Source: Ypsolopha sequella (lineage: Eukaryota > Arthropoda > Insecta > Lepidoptera > Ypsolophidae). From it: DNA of 64,000 bases. Shown piece after piece: positions 44,128 through 53,170 of this stretch. The position numbers and the translations under genes are program-made. The stretch is from positions 8,122,001 to 8,186,000 of the forward strand of contig OW203991.1 in the NCBI GenBank assembly GCA_934047225.1, in the 5' to 3' direction. Every line of letters begins with the position of its first letter. The first letter of the stretch is position 1. Below the pieces are notes generated by a model. The model did not search any database, had not been told where the DNA came from, and worked only from the letters and a program-made list of their open reading frames with translations.

Positions 44128-44250
44128 GGCTCCACAATGCTAAACATCAGTTTTGTATTTGATTCAGTTCCGTCAATGTAGACGGTAAAAATTAAAAAAA
44201 ATATGGCGTGTTTTGTGACTCAAGGCAATTATTAATTACACTTTATAAAT
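44128..44250 (+). repeat. Partner of the repeat at 18773
   Basis: After TTAA: GGGGCTCCACAATGCTAAAC, TTGATTCAGTTCC and ATATGGCGTGTTTT, parallel to 18777-18900. It ends where the next fold-back begins. Confidence 0.55.
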
Positions 44251-44255
44251 AAATG

Positions 44256-44374
44256 TTATTGTCTAACTTGGACAAGTATCGCTATCGCTTTCAAAGGTAG
44301 CTCGAAATTACGTGACATTACAATCACGCGTTCTTTTGAAAGCGATAGAGATAGTTGTTGAAGTTAGATAATAA
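44256..44374. mobile_element. Small fold-back MITE
   Basis: Arms 44256-44296 (TTATTGTCTAACTTGGACAA, CGCTATCGCTTTCAAA) and 44335-44374 (TTTGAAAGCGATAGAG, AAGTTAGATAATAA) are inverted with a few mismatches. Confidence 0.6.
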
Positions 44375-44803
44375 GGCCCCGGGTCATCCAAAAAAGCTTT
44401 GGATGAATCATATTATGATTTTGTTCTAATAGTACAGGCAATCTAAGAATGTTTGTATAAAGCAGGTTAAATTTAATGTACACTGGGTGAAAATTGGGAA
44501 TGTATCAGTTAACTAACTGAAAATTTTTAATTCAAAAGACTCTCTAATAAATATTGTTTTTAATAAACCACATTAATTAGACCATGGCGAAGAACAATAT
44601 TAGTAAGATCATGAGTCTCATTATTTTGGTAAATAATAAAAAAAAAAAAAACTTCCGAGAGGGGGATAATTAATCGAATAATTTCGAAGTCATTTTACTA
44701 GGTGTATCTTTAATTCGACCTCAAATCTTTCATGTACTGGAATATAAAGCCGTCTCTTTTGCACGCGTGAAAATCCTATCCTACTATCAAATAATTTGAT
44801 AAT

Positions 44804-45009
44804 AAATTATTATTACATACGGCTTGAACACTCACGTGTGATTGTTGTTGACTATATGCCAACCGTTTCACCGATACAATTTCGGCATTATCAAGGCGAG
44901 TGTCGTTCTTAGGACGACGACGCGTTGTTGTAATTGTATCGGTGAAACGGTTGGCATATAGTCAACAACAATCACACGTGAGTGTTCAAGCCGTATGTAA
45001 TAATAATTT
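44804..45009. mobile_element. Perfect 78-bp inverted repeat (hairpin MITE)
   Basis: Left arm 44804-44881 and right arm 44932-45009 are exact complements over all 78 positions; both include CTCACGTGTGATTGTTGTTG or its complement. The 50-bp loop has an inner GTTCTTAGGACGACG. AATAATTTGATAAT occurs directly before the left arm (44790-44803) and again at 45033-45046. No other copy is in the window. Confidence 0.85.
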
Positions 45010-45180
45010 AGTATGTCAGCTCACGCGAGTTTTAATAATTTGATAATATTCTGTTTTTTTTTTTTTCTTGAAGTGGTTGATACTTATATGAAGTGAATCC
45101 ACTACAATCGTATTTATTTTTGCGTATAAAATATGTCAGAATTAGATAAAAACCCTCAGGCGCGAACCTTGGCGATTGAA

Positions 45181-45460
45181 CAGTCGACAAGATTCCCGCC
45201 TGGCCAGTTTCAAAACCTTATTGCTTGCATGTGGCGATCTCAGTTAGCCCCGCCTTTTATTTTGTTGACCAATGAAAGGTTATTAGAGACACTTTTTATG
45301 CCGTTTTCGGGTCCATCAGACTTCATTAGTCACTTGTTGGTTGTTGTGTGAATGACTATTGGCAGACAAAAACTGGCAAGGCGGGGCTAGCGGTAGATGC
45401 CGCGAACCACTGCACACAAACCTAGGTCTTAAAGTGGACCGGCGGGAATCTTGTCGACTG
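45181..45460. mobile_element. 280-bp MITE with CAGTCGACAAGATTCCCGCC ends
   Basis: Perfect 20-bp terminal inverted repeats at 45181-45200 and 45441-45460, then imperfect pairing (CCCCGCCTT / AAGGCGGGG). The flank is TA on the right and AA on the left, so a TA target is possible but not shown. It overlaps two short spurious frames. Confidence 0.75.
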
Positions 45461-45914
45461 TACATTAAAGCGAAATACCACTCACTACCTGATTCGCTCA
45501 ATACAAAATCTCCGGAACTATAGTTGCAATAAACTTGAAATATAGTAGGTCGTGGAACTAATAAACGATTTAGTGACAGCAGAGTGTTTCAAATAAATTA
45601 CATACACGATCACTTTACACAGTATTCATTTCAACCCTAATATTAAAATCACTCCATTGTAAATAATCTTATTAGTAAATTAATGCATTCCTAAGCCAAC
45701 CGTCAACGTTTTTAAACCGCAGCGTCATTCATCTAGCACACCCGCTCGTTTGTGGCAGGTTTTACGAATTCGTTGATATCGCAGCGACCTTGCCCGCCAA
45801 CGTCCAAGCTGCAGCGAGGGCAGCAATGAAAAGCGCAGCGCGTAAAATGTCTTTTACCCGCCCGACGTAGGGTTGTCAACACGGACAGACATAAAAAAGT
45901 TTTATGTTTGATAT

Positions 45915-46235
45915 TGACAAATAATTAAGATATTCAGACGAAATAAGGGCTTATGACTTTGATATGCACAGGTAAATTCATCCTTAGCCGTACATGTAGT
46001 ATGAATCAGGTTGATGTTGGAGCAGCAAACAATATTCTTTTATTTTTAAAATAATAAATTTGAGATATAGGTATATTAGCTTGACAAAGAATGAAGATAT
46101 TCAGACGAAATAAAACATATAATAAAATATTTAAAATGACTTTGATATACAGGTAAATTCATCCTTGACCGTTGGAGCAGAAACCAATATTTTTTTGATT
46201 TTAGAAATAATAACAAGAGATGTAGTTTTTATCAC
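45915..46235 (+). repeat. Two divergent tandem copies, 166-bp period
   Basis: TTGACAAATAATTAAGATAT at 45915 and TTGACAAAGAATGAAGATAT at 46081 start two copies. Both continue with TTCAGACGAAATAA, GACTTTGATAT, CAGGTAAATTCATCCTT and TTGGAGCAG. The copies have indels, so the duplication is old. Confidence 0.7.
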
Positions 46236-46239
46236 TGAA

Positions 46240-48960
46240 TAATCATGTACTTACTTTAAATTTACTACATTTATCAATAATATCAATTAATGGAAGATAA
46301 ATTTTGGGTAGGTGCAACGAACACATCTGCATTATAGGAAAATGGTCATTATCTTCGCATCTGTTTTAATAATAATTGCTATCATTTGATATTTTTTTTT
46401 ACAACAAACCGTATATTATTGCAAACGGAAATTACATTATTAATACACGCAAACGATATGGCCTAATTTGAAGGAAAACGATAAATATGGTAATTTTGTA
46501 ATTACTTTATTATTAAATAAATTATTATTTTAGACCTAGAGTTTCAGTCGAAGGAAGCTAACTGCTTTTCAGTAAAATAAGCTATAAGTGCTGTCTATAA
46601 GGACCTACTAAATTAGATTTTTAAGCCAAAAAGTTCAAGGTCAGATCTTTGACCTTCGATTTCTCCTTGTACTATCTGTAGAATTTGTGTATGACTTAGA
46701 TACTGCAGTTTTCTTTTCTTTATCGTTTTTCAGAGAACTCATTTCTTATTCATATTGTGTAAAACTGTTACGATGATCCTGGCCATTTTGCTCTAGTCAT
46801 CTCATTTCAAACGAAACTCGACCTATACTTCAAAAACAAAATTTACGTGACATTGGTACATCGAATCATTATCATCGTATTCTCTTTAGTGCAACTAATG
46901 GCTGTCTTTCAACTATGAGTAACATAAATTCAATAAATTCTGCGAACCCTGTCTGTCCAAACTAAAATAAGGAAGCTGACTGACGAACGGCGACGACGGT
47001 CGTAACCTAAATACTGCACCACTCACTAACTTAGCGCTTTGATAGCTGAGTCTAGCGCTTTATTTGCTTCATCAGACTATAATAGTCGAAAGCTTGACGC
47101 ACCTTTGGAGCGATTAATCAATTGCTTTGCAAAATACTTCTAATACGAGTCAATAACATAAATACAAGATAAGTTTTAACCCCATTAATTTAATAGACTA
47201 TACGAGAATAACTTTAGAATTCATCATCATTGTTTCAATTTCGTACAGTTATATACACATCCAAAAATAAGTTGGGTTTGTCTGGGTCTGCCTAAGACAT
47301 CCTGTATAGCGGAGTGCATAACTTTTTTTTTGTTAATTTAACAAATTATTATTTATTGACTGCAAAGTAGCGCAAACTTTCCCTAAAACCATCCAAATCT
47401 AGCGCATTGTACAGTGTGCAAAAAAAATTAAGGATACAGGTAGACTAGCCATCAAGGTTTGCAAATGCGTCGTCTGCAACGGATTTATTACACTGCGCAT
47501 TTTTATGAATCAAATAAACGTCAGTTTGTGGGGGAATAACATAGCTTTTATGACAATTGGAAAACAATTTTGCATCGTGTTATGAGTTTGTCATTTTTTC
47601 AATAGATTTTATAGCGTTTCTTTATATCACGGAAAAAATTAAACAGTGTCTTGTCAAATCCGGCTGGCGGTTTTTGCGCTCCAGCTGTTCATAAAAGTTA
47701 TGGTTAAAATTAAACAAGAAAAGTTTATTAGGAACAATGATTGAAAACTCGTTAACTTTTATTATTTGTAACTTTAAAAACAGAGCGTATTTTCGGACCT
47801 TGGATAACTTAACTACTTGGTTCGTTTTAGTGCCAATAAATCGATCTCGCTTCGGCAGGTGATCGTGATTACTTCTGATTAAATAAATAGCCGTTCTTAA
47901 ATCCATAAAACGGATCGGAAATACATTTTTGCATTTTAAGGTGCTGTCAGAATTGAAATCAGTAAAAAAGTTTTTTTTTTCTGCAGCACATCTATGAAAC
48001 GGTGGCATATAAGACCTTTAAGGAGCCATTGTCGGAACTACAACAAACTTCAGTGAATAAAAAAAAACTTTAAACATACCTTTAAATTCACCGTTCAAAG
48101 CAGGCAGAGAAATCTCCTTAATGACAATTATACTAAAAATAAAAATTCGAATTCTAAACTAAATACATTTTCCGTTAAATTTTTATTGAACAGTATTTAA
48201 TTAAGATTTTAGTTCAAATAAAACTGCGAAAAAACGGTCAAGTAAAATCAAATACATCGCCATTTTCAACCTTATATCTTCGTGTAATACTTTTCTATCA
48301 GTTTCCCAAAGGTGGCAACCCTAATGTTTGACCTACACCCCCGTGGCACGGTTGTGTGTTTGTCAGACGTTTAGCAGCTAAGGGAGTTTGTTACCACTCT
48401 AGACCTAAGGATTGGGCTCAAATTTGCTCCAAACTGAAGGAGTAAGTAACTCATATAGAGTGAAAAGTCTTAAAAGTCTTCCGTCTTCACTGTCATACTC
48501 GTAGTTTTTACTATCGGTTAAAGAAATTGTAAGATAAATAGCTAAAAATCATGTATTTTAGTAATCTCACAAATAACATATATTTGATTTTAGTACTGTT
48601 TAGGAACACAAATGAGGTTGACGTAACTCAGGACAGTTATTATATATTTATATATTTATTTATTTATTTTACAAAACCCACAGCACAATTTACAACAATA
48701 ATACAGAAAAACATTAACTAAACATAGGCCAATAACGGGTTTACATTATATTATATTATATTATATATACGTATATTATCATGTAGAATTCCTGTTAAAC
48801 ACAGAAACCTTTATAGCAAAGCTTTGGCATGCGCGAGAGATTATTTGGACTTCTAGGACTCCGGATATATCCGGAAAATTTATGATGACGTCACATTGAT
48901 CACATGTTGCAATTATTTTTAAAAATTTATGTCGGGTGTTTATTTAGTGCCACATCTTAT
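46240..48960. other. Long AT-rich stretch without recognisable gene
   Basis: The only sizeable frame is 128 codons on the minus strand at 47622-48008; it is basic and unfamiliar (QVVKLSKVRKYALFLKLQI). A (TATTA)n run lies at 48747-48767. No convincing exon, RNA gene or full repeat was seen. Confidence 0.35.
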
Positions 48961-48968
48961 CTGTTTAA

Positions 48969-49085
48969 GGCGATATGTAAACGTTTTAGCGTCCCTGTTA
49001 CTCCATATGCGAAAAAACCCTCAGTGCGAGAGGGATGGAGTCGTGGAAAAGTAGCAAAATGTCGGTTTTTTACTAATATGAAATG
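48969..49085 (+). mobile_element. TTAA-type MITE, subfamily 1, 5' fragment
   Basis: After TTAA (48965-48968): GGCGATATGTAAACGTTTTA, then TGCGAGAGGGATGGAGTCG. Homology stops after ATGAAATGTA, the same spot (AAAATGT) at which the split copy at 37420 is broken. Confidence 0.75.
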
Positions 49086-49368
49086 TAACGGAAAGGAGAA
49101 ACTTAAAATGTGCAAAACACACCACGAGCATAAGCTTGGGTATTTTACTCTTTAGGTGTAATTAGCGTAATTAGATGCTTCTCAGGAGGACTACCATGAA
49201 TTTGTATCTCGATACTTGTCAGCGACCGCTTAGAATATTTTGTATTTGATATTCTGGTAAAACTCGTAAACCGATGTACAATTTCTCATAATATTTTACG
49301 CTGTTGCTAGCGATATCGAAAACTCATGGTAGGCCAACAGTACTGGCATTTATATTCGGCTTTATTGA

Positions 49369-49598
49369 GCGTTTTTCCTTATGTAAAATTTGGTGTTAAA
49401 TAAGATTCCTAGATAGCACCGTCGTACTCTTTAGCAACAGAATCAAAGACAAAATTTGCACGGATTCCAAACAAACCAAAAACTACTTTGACATTAATTG
49501 CTACGAAACAAATTGTATCTATGGTAACATGGACAGCGCCATCTGGAGAAAAGCTAAGAACTAAAAAAAAAAACAACGAGAAAAACGCTCATTTTGTC
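49369..49598 (-). mobile_element. MITE with TGAGCGTTTTT ends (copy 2)
   Basis: Inverted homologue of 3119-3353: it starts TTGAGCGTTTTTCCTTATG and ends GAGAAAAACGCTCAT. Shared blocks include CAACAGAATCAAAGACAAAA and CAGCGCCATCTGGAG. Confidence 0.65.
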
Positions 49599-49622
49599 CA
49601 CGTATTAAACAGACACGATGTA

Positions 49623-49766
49623 CAGCTTGGCAAAAAAGAGTTTGACGCGGTGACAGATAGAAATAAATATTTTGGTCGTAGTATACGGTTTTGGTCGTAG
49701 TGTATAGTGTGACCACATGTGTGGTATAGCGCCCTCATTTTTTCCAAACTCTTTATTGCCAAGCTG
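49623..49766. mobile_element. TA-flanked MITE with CAGCTTGGCAA ends
   Basis: Left CAGCTTGGCAAAAAAGAGTT and right AACTCTTTATTGCCAAGCTG are inverted, with TA at 49621-49622 and 49767-49768. 144 bp, Tc1/mariner-like by target site. It follows the MITE at 49369 within 25 bp. Confidence 0.75.
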
Positions 49767-49769
49767 TAC

Positions 49770-50500
49770 TGACCCAATCCTGTGGTATGACATTGGAACA
49801 AACTCCCTACTCCTAGCGGTCCGTCGTCTTCCAAAGAGTATTGACAGAAATGCAACCTTGTTTTCCGCCGGATTTGCCGATGAGCATCATTGTAGATGCG
49901 CATTACGGGCTTGCGTTCCGTTTTACCGGAACTTCCTCGAGATAAATACAATGTTGGAGGTGGCAAGAAATTCTGCTATATTTAACTTGAATTCGCTTCG
50001 CTTTCGTATCAGGTGGAGTCGGATGTTTAAAGTTCTTTTGGCAGATTGCAAAATATAGAATGGAAGAAAAAGAAGAGAAATTAGGCAAACTGGTTAAGAG
50101 CGATAAAAATAGGTATTTAGAACCTTTTTAATGTAGACCGAAATGTCCTAGGAACAGGAACTTGAACTTCATGGGCTTCAGAAGCAAAACTGCGTTTACA
50201 GACGTTTTTAAATTGGTTTAAACTTTCTATATGAATATTACAAAACTTTGAAAAAAATATATCACACATAATATTGACCCATGTCCCGTAATTGTGATGT
50301 TTTAAAGTCTTAAAAGGTTTTACCTACAATGAGAAAATAAATACCTTTAATAACCTTTCAAATGCTTTAAAAAACTGATAAATAGTTTAAACATTTTAAA
50401 TTCAAAAGAGACAAGGTTAAAACTTATACACACACACACGAGCAATACAAAAATCTAACACAATGATGTTTAAAACTTTTAGAGGTAAATATCAAACTTG
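49770..50500. other. Unassigned sequence
   Basis: Bases 49770-50090 are less AT-rich, and the 113-codon plus-strand frame (49717-50058) begins inside the MITE, so it is not a gene as drawn. A short (CA)n run lies at 50430-50440. Confidence 0.3.
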
Positions 50501-50506
50501 TGAAAA

Positions 50507-50640
50507 GCATTATTTTCTCTATTTTGCGCTACCCGGCGACACAGCGATCGTCGTAACAGCCACTTTGCAATGCACTCTGAGATGAACTTTATTTATATTT
50601 CGTTATTGTCGATATTTGTATAGACATATTTCGAGCTGCT
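50507..50640 (+). repeat. Fragment of the TATTTTCTCCTATTTTGC fold-back family
   Basis: Starts TTATTTTCTCTATTTTGCGC, then AGCGATCGTCGTAACAG and TCGATATTTGTATAG, parallel to 22645-22745. Confidence 0.5.
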
Positions 50641-50699
50641 AATTTAGCTTACTGAAGCCTCTTCATATAGACTACGGGCGCACCGTGAGTAACCAATTA

Positions 50700-51225
50700 G
50701 AAAAAAAACTGCATCCAAATAAACAGGGTTGGCTGAGCGCAACCTGGAGCATTTTGTACAGTCAGCAAAAAAAAAAAAAATATATATAAAAACTACGTTC
50801 GATAGAGCGTATCAAGTTTGCGCGTCTTATGTTGGTACTAACGTGAGTCAGTCTGATTTTATCGACGATCGATTTATTTTAAAAAATCGATTCAGCATCG
50901 TTTTCAGCAAGATGTGACCAATTTTTACTTGTGCAGAAACAAAAACTACATCAAAATAAACAGGGTTGGCTGCGCGCAACCAGGGCCTGTAGCATAGTGT
51001 TTAATCGCGCGCGACGCCGCTAGTTGAATCACAAATGCAAGGAGCGTGACGTACTGTTTAATCGCAAAAACATCGTGTCACGCTCCTCGCACTTGTGATT
51101 CAACTAAGTCGCATCGCACGTGATTAAACACTGTGCTATGGGCCCTGGAGTATTTTGTAAAGTCAGCAAAACCAAAATGCTCCAGGTTGCGTCCAGCTAA
51201 CCCTATTTATTTTGATGCAGTTTAT
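50700..51225. repeat. Fold-back with three copies of one arm
   Basis: The arm CAGGGTTGGCTGAGCGCAAC plus TGGAGCATTTTGTACAGTC occurs at 50725-50770, again at 50960-50980 continued at 51144-51172 (split by a MITE), and inverted at 51172-51222 (AAAATGCTCCAGGTTGCG). The last two form a hairpin. Confidence 0.65.
50985..51143. mobile_element. Palindromic MITE with CCWGG target duplication (intact copy)
   Basis: 159-bp palindrome: GCCTGTAGCATAGTG on the left and CACTGTGCTATGGGC on the right, with inner AGTTGAATCACAAATGC and its complement. It is flanked by CCAGG (50980-50984) and CCTGG (51144-51148). The unoccupied arm at 50740-50748 reads ACCTGGAGC. Central TGTTTAATCG holds the TTAA used in the other copy. 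Confidence 0.85.
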
Positions 51226-51566
51226 TTAATTTCTTTTCTCGAATTCCCTACAAATCATCAATTTCAGGCTTTATAATATCATTGATTTCAGGTCAGCTGG
51301 CTCCTCATGACAGAACGACCGATTTCACTTTCCTTCCGTGATTTATACTGGAATACATTGAATATTGAATATTATAAATAAAGTAGCATAGCATAGTGAG
51401 AACATGGCAAGTTGAATGTATGCTTTGTCTAGAGTTGACTGTCTCGTTTTATTAGGTTCGCCTTGGGTTTCGGGGCTTTATGTACAAAACTTCTGGTTTA
51501 TATTTAAAAAAAAACATAGACAGTCATGGGGACTGCCGACAGAAGTGAAAACTTCACTGTCAATAT

Positions 51567-51857
51567 CAAAGATTTCAAAAGTAAATATAAGACAGCACCA
51601 AAATGTTTCCACCTTTAAATGGGTGACGCTCACACGTTTGGAATCAGTGCTCATCTGAACACAGTGATAGTTGGACGGAATAAGTGCACTTAAAGTTAAT
51701 CATTAGTCTGATCAGTTTGGTGACCGTAGGTAGACAGATTGCGCACTCATATTGTGCGCGCGTCGGTATTATGTTAACGCACACATTCAAAAACAATGTA
51801 ATAGATATTAGGTGCCAGGGCTCATCTAAACTTATGAAATCTCTGGCTATGTCTCTG
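51567..51857 (+). mobile_element. hAT-like MITE with CAAAGATTTCAAAAGT ends (copy 1)
   Basis: Flanked by GTCAATAT at 51559-51566 and 51858-51865 (8/8). It is homologous to 57957-58269 in the same orientation (GGGTGACGCTCACACGTTTG, GACCGTAGGTAGACAGATTG, GTGCCAGGGCTCAT). The right end carries an extra 12-bp repeat (GCTATGTCTCTG). Confidence 0.85.
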
Positions 51858-51925
51858 GTCAATATAGCATTTCGGTGACGGTGACGCGAACCCATTAGAT
51901 TTTCCCCTGTCATAAGACGGCTCTT

Positions 51926-52107
51926 TGGACTGAAGTAGATATGCAAGTTCTAAAAGTGTCGATTTTTTTTCCGTAGCGCCTCAAAATAGCAGCCGTCGCT
52001 AAGAAATATAGATAAAAAGCGCTCAACGCGCCTAAAGAATTTTTTTTTCCGTAGCGCCTCAAAATAGCAGCCGTCGCTAAGAAATATAGATAAAAAGCGC
52101 TCAACGC
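51926..52107 (+). repeat. TTAA MITE 3' fragment with a 78-bp tandem duplication
   Basis: Bases 51926-51980 are the 3' end of subfamily 1 (GATATGCAAGTTCTAAAAG, CCGTAGCGCC, with TTAA changed to TCAA). CCGTAGCGCCTCAAAATAGC recurs at 52049, 78 bp after 51971, including 60 bp of flank (CAGCCGTCGCTAAG). Confidence 0.75.
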
Positions 52108-52109
52108 GC

Positions 52110-52793
52110 CTAAAGAAATTTTCACCTCAAACAACAAATGGCCATTGTTATCGATGCACTTTTGTCATTTATTATAATACCACAGTGTAACTGTAATAAT
52201 ATGTGTTCCGTCTATGCAGCCATTGGTGCCACGACGACGTATTCATAAATAACGCGAATTTTCATTTTTAGTGTTCCGTATCGAAACAGTAGAAAAGGAA
52301 CCATTAAGGCGAGTCTCTGTTGTCTGTCTGTATGTCAAGGCCTCATAACTTTTGAACCGTTTAAGATAAATAGTTGAAATTTGGCAAAAAATACACAATT
52401 AATTCGCACAAATGCTGCTTTTAATAAAAAAATAAATCCTCAAACAGAGCAAAAAAAAACGTTTCTCTTAAAAATTCAATATAGTTATCAATTTGTAGGT
52501 ATTATAGAGGTAATGCAGAGTGTAAAAATATATAGTTTTGCTATAATTATTTATACAGACTTAAAGATCTCTTTTAAAAACCTCAAAAAAAAAATTATTC
52601 CGAAACTGGATGACCTAAAATTATTCAAAAATTCTATATTGTAATATTTACGTGAAGTTTCAGAAAAACTATATAGCAATATAAATTTTTTTGAAAGCAA
52701 ATGAAAAATCTTGAAAAAAAAGAGGAGTATTTGGTAAAATGTACAATATGGGTACCAAATTGCAGGTATTAAAGAGCTGATATTGAAAATATA
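52110..52793. other. No recognisable gene
   Basis: Bases 52270-52390 (GTTCCGTATCGAAACAG, TGTCTGTCTGTATGTC) resemble an end of the GGGTTCCGTACC repeats. Otherwise AT-rich with an 87-codon low-complexity frame. Confidence 0.4.
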
Positions 52794-53170
52794 ATAATAA
52801 TAATAAAATTCTTTATTGCACTAAAAATTGTACAGAAGGCGAACTTAATGCTATCTAGCATTGTCTTCCAGTTAACCTTTGGTGCTGTGGATCGTTATTG
52901 GGTAGTGCCGGGAAAGGTATCGTAGAAACAATACAGAATATACAGAATATATTATCGTAGAATAAATGACAGAGGCATTAAAATATTCATATAAACAAAC
53001 GGAGCATAATATCTACATAATCTACATATAAAACAAATGTACTTACTATAAAATACAAATAATAAAAAATACATACATACATATATACAAATACATATTA
53101 TTTAAATATGATATGCAATTAAGAGAAAGATTCAAAACTCATACAAGGATTGATAAAAGTAAATGAGCTA

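Noticed and set aside
49589..49966. 125-codon minus-strand frame
   Set aside because: It runs through the TA-flanked MITE at 49623-49766 and has no recognisable domain.
51644..51946. 100-codon minus-strand frame with a 60-codon relative at 58116-58298
   Set aside because: Both lie in copies of one hAT-like MITE and include its terminal repeats.
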